Assembly (NCBI RefSeq): GCF_013426205.1
Contig: NC_089422.1
Coordinates: 8,397,001-8,461,000, forward strand
Direction of reading: 5' to 3'
Length of the DNA: 64,000 bases
Source: Metarhizium brunneum
Taxonomy: Eukaryota > Ascomycota > Sordariomycetes > Hypocreales > Clavicipitaceae
In this document: one piece after another, positions 32,501-43,304 of the stretch
Layout of the letters: the number at the start of each line of letters is the position of its first letter
Position numbering within the stretch: the first letter of the stretch is position 1
Translations under genes and position numbers: made by a program
Notes under the pieces: generated by a model
Told to the model about the DNA's origin: nothing
Seen by the model: the letters and a program-made list of their open reading frames with translations, nothing else
Database searches by the model: none

Positions 32501-33949
32501 CCTCAAGTTCCTAGGTACCTGGGTAGTTGGTATTCGCCGTCGGGTATTACAATATTGTCTGACCCCACGTCAAGATACATACCTACCTAAGTACGGAGTA
32601 GTAGGTACATATAGGTAGATTCGCACCCTGACTGACCTGCCCTTTCCACGCCGTGTCTCTTCCGCTTGTTCCAAATTGGCTCTCACTCGGCGCAAGAGCT
32701 ACACGGCGCCGAGTCCAAAACTGGCACCCCGACAATTAATGGACGCAAGCTGCTGCACATCAACCACTGTACGTACGTGCCTTTGCAGCTCGGCAACCAT
32801 GACCTACTTAGGTTGCTTGGCTGCTTCGTACATGGTACCTGTTGCGTGTACAGCACTTCTAGCTTGCGCCTGCCCTGCACCTTCCCTGCTAAAAGAGCCG
32901 CTAGTACCCTGGCAGGTACGACCCTGGACCCTCACCTCACCCCTCCCACATCCGCCGTTGAACTTCGCGCCTTCCTCGCCTCTTCGTCCACTTCAGTTCT
33001 GGCCTGCTCAGTTCTCTAGCTGCTTTGATCTACACGACACACTCTTCGCCCCAACACAATCTGTATTATTCCTGCCTTTCCTTCCTACAGATTGGCGCTC
33101 GGGGGTATTCTGTCTGTATCCTATTTCCCTGCCGTCTCTTGTTCCTCTGTCTTGTATTTCTTCACGCCTGGCCGCTGCATTTGTTTCTTTTTCTTATCCC
33201 GCATCTGGCCACTGTCGTCATCGGGGCCAAAATCCGTCAGCCGCTACTCCGTACAGCTCTGTCTCAACGTCGACACACGCGCTTGTTTCCATCTGCCCAC
33301 GACACCCCCGCAAACTCGAATCGTATCTATTTCACGCATGTCCGCATCGGCCTCGCTGACGGCGCCATCAAGCAAGACAAGTTGCGTGGGCTTTAAGCTC
33401 GAAAGCTTGCTACGACAGAAGCTTTGATACTTGTCCTGCAGCACAACGCCGTTCCATCCATATAGGTGTTTGGTGCTCCTCCCACATTTCTTGCTGTTGG
33501 ACTTCAGTTCTCCCCAAGGCATTCGAGGTATTGAGTCCACCCGAAGTTCGGCTTTTGTCCCGTCCACTTTTTGAATGGTCGCCTATTGTATTTGTCACCT
33601 CTGGGAACAATTGGCAGCCTTGGACTGGACTTGATCGCGACCGCCGCGGCCGTGCGCCAGAATCACGGTCCGCAACGGAAGCTAGTCGGGGCATGCTGGA
33701 TCTCTGCTACGAAATCATTGCGTTTACTGCCGACACTATCACGGATCTCGAGAGCATCAACTACAATTGCTGAAACGCCGCCATTGGGCACCTGTTGGCC
33801 ACCTTGGTCGCACCGGCCGGACCGTGCAGGACAGTCTTGCTTCCGGCCACAGAGCCTGGCCATAGCGGCTGCCCTTGCAAGCCAAGGGTGGCATTTCCTC
33901 GTCCCCCCCAATTCAATAAAATACACGGCGAACCATCATTGTACTCATC
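29593..33949. other. 4.4-kb gene-free region upstream of the cNMP/F-box gene
   Basis: No frame in this stretch shows a recognisable domain. The longest (227 codons, 32676-33359) is pyrimidine-driven Ser/Pro/Cys/Leu-rich translation and looks spurious. Visible elements are short AGGTA/TACCT runs (29820-29850), a TATG microsatellite (about 31391-31410), and copies of TACTCCGTAC (two overlapping at 30879-30895, then 32303, 33245, and inverted at 32591) and TACCTAGGTA-like words (29833, 32099, 32508). The last kilobase is C/T-rich, as in long fungal 5' leaders, so part of it is probably promoter and leader of the gene at 33950. Confidence 0.5.
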
Positions 33950-36931
33950 ATGCGACGAGGTCGCTCGCCGAGTTCGGGGTCACCTTATCGGGCGCTAGCC
34001 CATCACCAACAGGCCAATTCGCCTTCGACATCCACCAACCCAAGCTCTGTAATCCGATCTTTCGATGTCGACAGTAACCCGGCTCGCCCGGTGCGGCCTT
34101 CGCCTTTGACGGCCTCCACCATACGCGATATGCCCTTGGACCTTGTTGAACGAATACGTTCGTTTCCCTTGTTCGTTTCTGCGCCTGGGGAGTTCCTTGT
34201 TGCTATTGGTAATCACCTCAAACCTCAGATTAATGGGCCCAACGACCATATAATTACAGAAGGTGATGACGCAAAGGCCATGTACTGGTTGGTGCGCGGC
34301 GTGGTAGCTGTCACGTCCCGTGATGGAGAGGCTGTCTATGCTGAACTGAAGCCTGGCGCCTTCTTCGGTGAGATCGGCGTTCTCATGGACATGCCACGCA
34401 CCGCAACCATCGTGGCACGCACAAAATGTCTCTTGCTCGTCTTGAAGAAGGAAGACCTGCAACTCATCATGCCTAAGTTTCCAGATATGGAGAAGGCGAT
34501 TCGAGAAGAGGGCCAGGAGCGGCTCAACTTACTGAAGAAACAGCGACAGGAGCGCGGAGCCAGCCTGAAGACGCCCAAGGCCGACTTTGCTCCGCGTACG
34601 ACTGTCCCTGGTGAAGTTTCAACTGGTGAGAGTGGGGCCATCAAAGACGGTACAGTGATCAACTCCAAGAAGCGCAAGTCACCGAGCCCTGGCATCATCG
34701 AGGATCCTGCAGCTGGCAGCGCGATTGCCAGTGGCTATGTGAATATTCGAAAGACTCTGAAGGAGTTGCCTCTCTTTTCTACGTTACCACCCGATATCCT
34801 TCACTTCCTGGGTCTCAGTGTACAACCGAAGACGTACCATCCGTTTACCGACATAATCTGCGAAGGCACCCCCGGCAATGAAATCTACTTCATAGTGCAG
34901 GGAGAGGCCGAAGTATTCCACGAGCAACGAAAAGAACAGGATGCCTCCGAAGAGGCCACGATATCAATACAGCACAGGCCACGATTGAAAGCTGGGCAGT
35001 ACTTTGGGGAAGTAGCAAGCCTAGGGCTGTCTCCTGGGCGGACGGCAACTGTACGGTCTATTACAACGGTGGAATGCCTCATGGTCCCCGGTGAGGTATT
35101 GGAGGAGTTGTGGCGGCGCTGCCCGCCTGGCATCAAGTATCAAGTTGAAAAGACGGCCAAGCTGCGACTAAAAACGCAGGACGAGGATGTCGACATGACG
35201 GGCCACGATGGTAAAATAAAGGCTCTCACTACGTCGAGTCCTTCAACACCAAGCACTCCCACTAGAGGCATCTTGCCCAACCTTACCTTTTCCACGCCGT
35301 CGAGTCAAGGGTCACCAAGCAAAGATGACTCTGAGATTATAGAGCTTAAAGACCCAGATCCGTTCCTAAGTGTCAACATGGAGAACTTGCGGAACCGGAG
35401 GCGCCATTCGCTTGCACCGCCGACCCCTCAAGCAGAAAGCCTAGCAGCAGGTCGACAAAATGGCTATAGGCCGTCTATCATCGATCTTACTCCAATCAAA
35501 TTTAGCTCTAGCGAGACATCTTCTGAGTCTGGGGTGCCGGCGAAACGAGCGAGAACAGCCACGAGTCGATCTCTCTCCCCACCAGCCATACCTCCTCTTT
35601 CAGACGAGATTCTGGTGCGGATATTCAAGCACTTGGATATTCGCGAGCTGATTCGCCTCCGAATTGTGAGCAGCCATTGGAGACAACTTCTGGCCACGTC
35701 CCCCGAAGTGTGTAATGATGTGGACCTATCACATTACAATCGCCATGTCACTGACCATTCCATCATCCATATTTTGGCTCCTTTTATTGGAAATAGAGCC
35801 CTTTCTATGGATCTGAATAATTGTTTTCATGTCACGGATGAGGGATTTACAATCCTATGGCGACAATGCGGCAAGAATATCAAGAGGTGGCGAATGAGAT
35901 CAGTGTGGGATGTTTCAGCCCATCAAATTCTGGAAATGAGTGAAAATGCCAAACTGCTGGAAGAGGTGGATTGGAGTAACTGTCGAAAGGTCGGAGACAA
36001 CCTACTAGGCCGTGTGGTCGGATGGGTAGTCCCAGAGTCTCCTACGGTGAAGAAGAACGTTGTCGTTTCAACCCCAACACAAAAAAGGCAACAACAAGAA
36101 GCGAAAGCAAAGCCACCAACTGCCAATAACCCCCCTCCAGGAACCGTCATCGGATGCCCCAAGCTCAACAGACTGGATCTTTCGTATTGCAAACATATCA
36201 CAGACCGGTCAATGGCGCATTTGGCTGCGCATGCCTCTGATCGCTTACGCTCATTGACTCTTACTCGTTGCACATCCATCACAGACGTTGGTTTCCAGTC
36301 TTGGGCACAGTACAGATTCGAAAAGCTTACCAGTTTGTGCCTGGCCGATTGCACATACTTATCGGATAATGCAATTGTGGCTCTTGTCAACGCGGCGAAG
36401 AATTTGACGCACTTGGATTTGTCGTTCTGCTGTGCGTTGTCAGACACTTCGACTGAGGTTGTTGCTCTGGGGCTTCCATTGCTTCGTGAATTGAGGATGG
36501 CGTTCTGCGGTAGTGCTGTGAGTGATGCGAGCTTGGAAAGTATCGCTTTACATCTCAATGAGCTGGAGGGTTTAAGTGTTCGCGGGTGTGTGCGGGTCAC
36601 TGGCAAGGGCTTGGAGAACATTTTACGAGGCTGCACGCGTCTCAAGTGGACTGACGTGAGCCAGTGCCGCAATCTTGAGCATTGGCTCCGAGCCGGGAGT
36701 ATCGCCAAATGGGGTTTCGACGATAGAACCACAAAACCGGTGGTACCCACGGGACTCTGGGCTGCAGCAGCTCACGAAGGCATCGGAGAAATACCACCTC
36801 CAAAGACGATGAGCGTAGCCATGCTGACCACTCCGAGCTTCCTGCCTCGATCTGGGTTGGGCTTTTTGGGCCGACGAGCAAGGCAGCCAGTGCGATTTAT
36901 CATTGAAAAAGGCGTTCAGGGACTTAGGTAG
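33950..36931 (+). CDS. Protein with two cyclic-nucleotide-binding domains, F-box and leucine-rich repeats
   Basis: A single-exon frame of 993 residues. Two cNMP-binding domains lie at about 60-185 and 268-390. Both keep the phosphate-binding cassette: FGEIGVLMDMPRTATI in the first and FGEVASLGLSPGRTATV in the second, each with the key Glu and Arg. A Ser/Thr/Pro-rich linker follows. An F-box is at about 545-590 (IPPLSDEILVRIFKHLDIRE), then cysteine-containing leucine-rich repeats to about 930 (LDLSYCKHITDRSMAHLAAH, LTLTRCTSITDVGFQSW), of the type in SCF adaptors such as Grr1. The predicted role is an SCF ubiquitin-ligase substrate adaptor whose activity may respond to cAMP or another cyclic nucleotide. 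The domains are seen, the coupling is inferred. A very long upstream region suggests complex control. Confidence 0.9.
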   Translation: MRRGRSPSSGSPYRALAHHQQANSPSTSTNPSSVIRSFDVDSNPARPVRPSPLTASTIRDMPLDLVERIRSFPLFVSAPGEFLVAIGNHLKPQINGPNDHIITEGDDAKAMYWLVRGVVAVTSRDGEAVYAELKPGAFFGEIGVLMDMPRTATIVARTKCLLLVLKKEDLQLIMPKFPDMEKAIREEGQERLNLLKKQRQERGASLKTPKADFAPRTTVPGEVSTGESGAIKDGTVINSKKRKSPSPGIIEDPAAGSAIASGYVNIRKTLKELPLFSTLPPDILHFLGLSVQPKTYHPFTDIICEGTPGNEIYFIVQGEAEVFHEQRKEQDASEEATISIQHRPRLKAGQYFGEVASLGLSPGRTATVRSITTVECLMVPGEVLEELWRRCPPGIKYQVEKTAKLRLKTQDEDVDMTGHDGKIKALTTSSPSTPSTPTRGILPNLTFSTPSSQGSPSKDDSEIIELKDPDPFLSVNMENLRNRRRHSLAPPTPQAESLAAGRQNGYRPSIIDLTPIKFSSSETSSESGVPAKRARTATSRSLSPPAIPPLSDEILVRIFKHLDIRELIRLRIVSSHWRQLLATSPEVCNDVDLSHYNRHVTDHSIIHILAPFIGNRALSMDLNNCFHVTDEGFTILWRQCGKNIKRWRMRSVWDVSAHQILEMSENAKLLEEVDWSNCRKVGDNLLGRVVGWVVPESPTVKKNVVVSTPTQKRQQQEAKAKPPTANNPPPGTVIGCPKLNRLDLSYCKHITDRSMAHLAAHASDRLRSLTLTRCTSITDVGFQSWAQYRFEKLTSLCLADCTYLSDNAIVALVNAAKNLTHLDLSFCCALSDTSTEVVALGLPLLRELRMAFCGSAVSDASLESIALHLNELEGLSVRGCVRVTGKGLENILRGCTRLKWTDVSQCRNLEHWLRAGSIAKWGFDDRTTKPVVPTGLWAAAAHEGIGEIPPPKTMSVAMLTTPSFLPRSGLGFLGRRARQPVRFIIEKGVQGLR

Positions 36932-37856
36932 AGACTGGCAAGTCTCATTCATACACGACACCAGCATCTGAGGGGGCGGAGGACTCAATCTCTGAAGTTG
37001 GGTACAATTATAGGCACAGGCACCGGAGTTTTGTACATTGTTTGGGATTAGGACGACGCCTCGGCTGAATATGAGCCTTATTGGATGGCGGCGACTGCAT
37101 GGTGAATCCCCGGCGTTTCGTTTCTATTTCCTATTCCTGGATAAGGAAAATATGTCGAGACCAATTGATGTTGCAAATGTTCTTTACATTGAGAGATGGC
37201 TGCAGCTGTCTGGAAGTAAGGTTTTCTGGACGAGAGTTATGCATAGAGATACTGGCCATTTTTAATCTTGTAGTGAAAATGGGGACTTGCAGCATCACTA
37301 GCGGTGAATCAAAGGTGAGAGGCTTTGCTTCGCCTCCAAACTGAGCGAAATCGACGCTTTCTTTTGGGCCATTTCTCCTTTAATTGCTGTTTCTTCGCCA
37401 CCCAAGAGCTTCCTACCATCAACATCAAATCAAGGCTCTCTGAGACCTACTACAGTTAAACAGTAGAAAGCTATAACGAACAACGGCAGCTCTATATCTT
37501 ACATATTATTATTCTGGATCTAGTAACTCCGTACTAGTAACAACCTAGGTACATAGTATCGGTGAACTCATCCGGTTGTCCTTGTAATGTGCAACTTGCC
37601 AGTGGCGAGATTGGCCCGGAAGGTTCCACCAAGTTCCAGTTCTCCACGTGACTTTGGAGTTTAATCAAGTCCGCAAAACCCCGGCCGCACGTCATGCTTT
37701 ATCAGCCTCCCTCTCTCTAGCTGGACTGGAATCCAAGTCCGCAAACCCTCATCTATATCTGCTCTCCGACAACTTATTTCCTTTGTTTGCTTTCGTCGAC
37801 ACCCTCATCACACACAACACACAACACACAGCGACATCAGACTATTGCTGTCCGTC
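36932..37856. other. Intergenic F-box gene to Bax-inhibitor gene
   Basis: About 925 bp. It contains an AT-rich patch near 37480-37520, near-copies of the dispersed motifs (AACTCCGTAC at 37525, AACCTAGGTA at 37542), and a CA-rich leader (37810-37830) just before the next start codon. No gene was recognised. Confidence 0.45.
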
Positions 37857-38941
37857 ATGTCGTTCACTCTAAGTGTACGGCAAAGCCCTCTGCGCCTGGC
37901 GCAACGGCTGCCCGAACTCTCCAAGACTGCGTTGCGATCTGCCGCGCCTGTCCGAAGCCTCCACACGCCCGCCAAGCCCACGACCAACTTCTTCACGTCG
38001 CGCGTCTCGTCAATCGCCGCCCGGAATGCCTTTGCCCGCGGCAGCGGCCGCTCATACTACCAGGAGGCTACGCAACGGGCCTCCAGCGGTACTGGTATGC
38101 GAAAGCTGCTGGTGGGCGGTGCCATATTCGGCGGTACTCTTGTGGCCATCAATGCTGTTTTCAACCGCGAGACGAGAGACGATGGCGGCATGCCGCTGTA
38201 CGAGCGGGAGTACCTGAACAACACCTTCTTGCATACGGGATTGGGTATCGGTATCATTGGTTTGACGGCGAGGCAGATGGTTCAGAGTGGATTCGTCTAC
38301 CGGTTGATGGTGACGAACCCTTGGGTCGTGGGATTGGGTGGTTTGGCACTGAGCTTTGCCACCATGATTGGAACTCGTTCCATCAGCCCTGACAAGTAAG
38401 TTGAGCCGGAATGTGCACGGACGGATGAGTATGTCTTTGCTAACATGGTTGTAGCTACGTCCCCAAGTACGCTCTCTGGACCGCTTTCAACGCCACGCAA
38501 GCCGCCTTCGTCGCCCCTCTCCTGGCATTCGTTCCGGTACCTCTCCTCGCTCGCGCTGGCCTCTACACCGCCGCCATGATGGGTGCGCTCTCTATTGTTG
38601 GTGCGACCGCCAAGCAAGAGAAGTACCTGTACATTGGCGGCCCTCTCCTGGCTGGTGCTGCCATTGTCGCCGTCTCTGGTTTCGCTCCGCTGCTCATCCC
38701 TGCCACGGCTGTCCGCACGCTGGCATTCACTGAGAACATCTGGCTGTACGGTGGATTGGCCGTCTTTGGCGGCTTTACGCTGTATGATGTTCAAAAGGTG
38801 CTGTACCACGCGCGTATGGCGCAGGCTGGCCTGATGAAGCGCGACCCGGTGAACGAGAGTATCTCATTGGAGCTGGACTTTTTGAACATTTTCGTGCGCA
38901 TGGTTCAGATCTTGATGATGAACCAGAACCGCCGAAAGTAA
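37857..38941 (+). CDS. Mitochondrial Bax inhibitor-1 family membrane protein (GHITM-like)
   Basis: Exons 37857-38395 and 38455-38941 give 341 residues. The 59-nt intron (GTAAGT, branch GCTAAC, TTGTAG) joins TRSISPD to NYVPKYALWTAFNATQA with one Asn codon split across it. The first 90 residues are rich in Arg, Ser and Ala without acidic residues (MSFTLSVRQSPLRLAQRLPE, then SLHTP and FFTSRVSSIAARNAFARGSG), a typical mitochondrial presequence. About seven membrane segments follow. The end (YDVQKVLYHARMAQAGLMKR, then DPVNESISLELDFLNIFVRM) matches the conserved C-terminal block of the BI-1/TMBIM family. Among these, GHITM (MICS1/TMBIM5) is the inner-membrane member that affects cristae and cytochrome c retention in animals. 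The fungal function is less clear. Confidence 0.88.
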
Positions 38942-39789
38942 ATGCGCAAGATGAGATGAAGGTAGACGAAGAAAGATGCGATGGAGGGGCTGGAAAAAGA
39001 TGTGTATTAGAATATTGATACCTTGTTGAGTATTGGGGTAATGAAGAGGCCAACTCCTCTCAGTGGTACAGCTCGGTTGTATTGTGTAGAAAATAAAACC
39101 ATGGGACAAATCAATTTACGAAATCTGATGAACTCTTGTCCCCACGATATTGGAACCCGGGGGTTATGTTTCTCATGGCGAAGCCACCGTGTTTCCTTTA
39201 ACGCATGTCACCTCGAGCCTGATTTCATCCGGGCACCGTGGATGGATGGCACAACTAGCCCCGGGTGCAGTCAATGTAGTTTGTCAATGCATTCGTTCGC
39301 ACAGGGCACATGAGGCGGCAAGATATCCGCGCACCTGCGATGACATGAAGATATCCTTTTCGCCAACTCGACCATTTACAATACCAGAGCCACAGAGCAC
39401 ATGGATTCCAAACCCGATGGTCATGGCCACGGATTACCTCGTCATCGGTGCTTGGCCTCTTTGGAATCCCGGGACCCCCGCCACCACCGTTGGCAGCCAG
39501 CCAGCACCGAGCCTGCCCCGCGTCCAAAACCGCCATTGACGACGTTGCGCATAGGCAAGCTCAAGATTTGTCATGTCGGCGGGGCACAGCATCACGTCAA
39601 ACCCCGCCGTCGCGGCCACCAAGGACCGCAACCATTTTGCCTTGCCCTCATGGCCGATTTCCATAAATCAGCAGCTTCAACCGCCAGGCAGCGCGTGCCC
39701 CAGCGTTGACACCCGAGCAGAACTTGCAGCCCGCAACGCCCCCCGCTCGACTTTGTTCCTCAAACATCTCGACACGCCCCGAACCCGCC
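38942..39789. other. Intergenic, nothing recognised
   Basis: About 850 bp between two plus-strand genes. Overlapping open frames occur on both strands (for example 39150-39539 and 39573 onward), but they are explained by GC-rich composition and show no domain. The promoter of the MsrA gene must lie here. Confidence 0.45.
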
Positions 39790-40499
39790 ATGTCCGGTTT
39801 CCCATCCTTCATCGCCCGGCTCGCGCGCCCCTTCACCCAATCCACACGACTCTCCGTCGCGCCAGAATCCTCCTCGTCGGCCCCGGGCGCCGTCCCCGAG
39901 GGCGCGCAGCGCTGCACCGTCGCGGCCGGGTGCTTCTGGGGCACGGAGCATCTGTACCGGCGCCAATTTGCGGGCAAGGGCCTGCTCGATGCCAAAGTCG
40001 GCTACATAGGCGGCGACCTGAGCGACCCGACGTACCGTGCTGTGTGCGGTGGTAAAACCGGGCGTGCGTCTTGTCTCCCCCCCCTTTCCCCCCTCTGACC
40101 AAAATAAAGAACGAAAGAAAGAAATTAACAGACGGGTTTCCCCCCTCAGACGCCGAAGCCGCGCAAATCATCTTCGACCCGGAAAAGGTCACGTACCGCC
40201 AGCTGCTCGAGTTCTTCTACAAGATGCACGACCCGACAACGCTCAACGCCCAGGGCCCCGACACGGGGCCGCAGTACCGGTCCGCCATCTACTTCCACGA
40301 CGCCGAGCAGGAGAAGGTGGCGAGGGAGGTGACGAGGCAGGTCAACGAGCAGTGGTGGAAGGGGGGCGTCGTCACCGAGCTTGCGCCCGCCGGCAGGTGG
40401 TGGACCGCCGAGGAGTATCATCAAGAGTATCTGGATAAGAACCGTGGTGGGTACGAGTGTCCCAGCCATTTCCTGAGGCCGTTTCCTCCGCTGCAGTGA
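39790..40499 (+). CDS. MXR1: Peptide methionine-(S)-S-oxide reductase A
   Basis: MsrA reduces the S-epimer of methionine sulfoxide in proteins, using thioredoxin. Exons 39790-40063 and 40150-40499 give 207 residues. The 86-nt intron splits the His codon of GKTGH-AEAAQIIFDPEK. The catalytic motif GCFWG has its Cys at residue 48. Family landmarks follow: VGYIGGDLSDPTYRAVC, FFYKMHDPTTLN, DTGPQYRSAIYFHD and the C-terminal block EEYHQEYLDKNRGGYECPSH. The N-terminal 35 residues (MSGFPSFIARLARPFTQSTR) are basic and hydroxylated and could direct part of the product to mitochondria. The intron contains a C-run and poly-purine stretch but has a proper CTGAC branch and CTCAG acceptor. Confidence 0.95.
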
Positions 40500-41222
40500 T
40501 GGCCCAGGCGTGCTGAGGCGGATGTATATACGTTCCAGAAGAAGAGTCTTGCTTGGGTATGCTTCATGCACTGGAGACACCCATGACGCTTGTTTTCATC
40601 CGTATTCTGATATGGTAGAATGATATTTTATATACTGCGCTCGTTAATTTTCTCTCGTGCCGAATTCGGCTTGACAGCAGGACTACCCAGGCAAGTCGCT
40701 ACCTGCCATGGCCTCTTTTGCCCACATGTTGTGTGTCCCTAGACATTCGAATCAGGTTGGAATTGCAAGAGATACGCACGACACTCCCTGTGCATTAATA
40801 CACTGAAGCAGCCAACTGACAACGCCGCATGGAGTTTCAGGGAATATGCTCTGTGCTGATGCTGTTTGCAAGCGAAACAAGTCAAGTACACGTATAGCTG
40901 TCTTGGGTATAAAGTCACATCCAGTTCCGAGGATGGGAACGATGCCACCCAACCCATGCTGAAACGTTGAGCAACTCAAGTTCGTCCTCTACTTGAGGAA
41001 CTCCTCCCGCACAATCCTTGTTTGCCGACCCCCTCGATTTACTGATATGTACGCAACTGGGAGATATTCCCATCTATTGGGATAGCGTGTGGTCTGGCGT
41101 GTGTGTGTGTGATGCTCCATTACTCCGCTTCATCTCTCTGCAGGTCTGAAGGTCAAGTGATTGCCTTGACAGAGTAACTTCTCGCAAAAAAGGCGACGCC
41201 CCTCAACGAGCCTGGCATTTAA
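40500..41222. other. Intergenic between convergent genes
   Basis: About 720 bp between the ends of the MsrA gene and the first Zn2Cys6 gene. A short (GT)n run is seen near 41098-41111. No gene was recognised. Confidence 0.45.
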
Positions 41223-43304
41223 TCACTCGCGGAGTAAGGTAAGTTCGCGCTCTATTATTGATTTCCATCGGCCAACGTCCCGGTCTTCCTCCTCCCAGTA
41301 TGTCAACATGCCGATAACCTTACCAACCGCCTCGTCCCAATGAGGCGGCATTGTACTTCCAGACTTGGCAGCCGCCACAAGTATCAACGCACTGCGGGTG
41401 CAAGCTCTGATCATGAAAAATCCTCCATGGTGTCGATGGAAGAATCCTGGCTCATTGGCATGGATTTGATGCCTGTGTGTGTCCAGGCCGCGTTTGACAA
41501 GCTCTTCCAGCTGGGGCTTCATCACCCGTCCACTGGACAATCCACTCAAACTCGCCATGGCGAATGGCCAATAGATTATCTCGTCAAGATTTATGAGCTT
41601 GCCTCGTAGTACAGACTTGGCAATATCATCTTCCGCAATGGCAGTGCGTACCGACAACTCCTCTGGTAGACTCTCAGACCATCCCTCTGCTTGTGCCCCA
41701 TACTCTGGCGTCATATCCGCCAGTACATCCAAAAAAGTTGTATTTGATGAGTAGCGTTGCCGCAAGTTTAGCATTTCGCTGCAAAGGCGGCTAGTCAAAC
41801 GTCGGAGTGATGTCTCTGCCAAATAAAAGAGCCATGATGCCCTGGAGCGCAGGGCTTCTGAATCTGGGCCGCCGGCAGATCCTGGCGGAAGCACGGGAGG
41901 CGCAGGGAAGAACGGGGGGTAGAGAGTATTGCCCGGATTATCAAAATCTGGCAAGGACAGCACTCCCCGCAGCTCCCGTTCTGATTTCCAAGCGGACCGA
42001 TAGACAGCCTGCTCTTGAGTTTCTTGCTTGCTCATCTCTTTGCCCATCTCCCTTGATCCTGGAGATAACACGGCTTCTGTTGACATGTTTTGGGCCTTGG
42101 ATAGAAAGGGAAAATGTTGGCATGCGGCAAGTGCTTGCGAAAAGAATCGCCACGCATAGATGGGCTGGAAAACCATCATCATGTAGACTCCAGAAAGGAA
42201 CAGACATTGCGCATTGATTATATCCGATCTGGTCAGCAGGATGCCAATGCATTTCTGGGCTTCTTGAAAGAAGACCTGAGAATCAGCATATGCCTGTGTG
42301 CCTAGTTTTGTCTCTGGGCTCGGACCAAAGGGCGTTGCTATACAGCCTAGAGCACATATGATCATTGCCAAACACGAAGCCGGCGACCAATCAATACCAT
42401 CTAAGAAGGCCTTTCCGGCCATTCTTCTTGCAGACCTCTCATCTAAAATGGGATTCTTGCAGTGTATATAAAGAAAAAAGCTGTCCAGGAGCCTGTACAT
42501 GCGATGAGACTCGATATCCACCAGGGCTGCCAACGACGCGGCCCCGCCGGCGGGAGATGTCATGGCATCTCGTTGTGCTCGAGAGACTGGAGCAGCTTGG
42601 GACCTGGTGCTGTGAAAGACTGGTCACTCTAAGATACGGTCGATAGGCATTGGCAAGACACTGTCTAGTGGTAGATCTTCTTCCACTCGCGCATTGGAGA
42701 TCTGGCTGTTATTCTTGGTGAGTTGGTTTGATCGTGGAATATGACAACTGTCGAGCTGCTGACCTTGGAAATGAGCGGGATATGATGCATGATTGCCATC
42801 TCCAAGAATGCCAGCATACGAAGCTAGTGACGAGGCTTGGGGAATTGGCGGTGCTTGTGATATCGCAAGTTCAGTAGCAGCACCAGTGGTGCGGAGCAGA
42901 CGTTCCAGATCGTCTAAGCGGTCCAGTATCTTGAGGCTGGCAGGGTCAAAGCTAGAGAGGTCGACGGGAGATTGAATGCAAGTTGTGTCAACGCTCAAGC
43001 AGTATGAGCAGCTAGGCTTCTGGTTGTCACACTTGGTCTTGCGTGCTCTGCAGACCTGGCATGCAGTAATGGCACGCTTCCGAGGGTACAATGCGGTTCC
43101 TCAGGCAGAGGGCCGCTTCCCAGGGCGACTATAAAACAAGTCACCGGTCTCAGCAGTCGGGAACACTGCGGTAGCACTGCCGTTGGACTCGGAAGAGTGA
43201 TGGTCCCTGACGGTCCAGTCATCCACGGCTAGATCCGGATGATGCGACAAGGCGTACTGAGGATGAAGTTGGGGCTGTTGTTGTTGCGACGGCGGCGGCG
43301 CCAT
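41223..43304 (-). CDS. Zn2Cys6 transcription factor (first)
   Basis: A fungal binuclear-cluster regulator. The frame from MAPPPSQQQQPQLHPQ (ATG 43302-43304) is interrupted by two in-frame TGA codons (43101-43103 and one near 42626), each lying inside a possible very short intron whose removal keeps the frame: 43100-43144 (45 nt) and 42587-42637 (51 nt). Exons are then 43145-43304, 42638-43099 and 41223-42586, 661 residues. The zinc cluster is ACQVCRARKTKCDNQKPSC followed by SYC and TTC, preceded by YPRKRAIT, at about residues 60-90. A leucine-rich linker (LKILDRLDDLERLL) may dimerise. The long C-terminal part, beginning TSPAGGAASLAALVDIESHR, is the fungal middle-homology region of this class. 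It is divergent from the transporter pseudogene at 44559. The target genes are not evident. Confidence 0.8.

Noticed and set aside
32676..33359. 227-codon plus-strand frame upstream of the F-box gene
   Set aside because: Composition is driven by C/T-rich DNA (Ser, Pro, Leu, Cys). Other frames are equally open nearby and no domain is seen. More likely a 5' leader.
43101..43103. In-frame TGA in the first Zn2Cys6 gene read as evidence for a pseudogene
   Set aside because: A short intron with GT-AG ends removes it and keeps the frame into the zinc cluster, so an intact gene is the simpler reading. It remains listed as a point to check.
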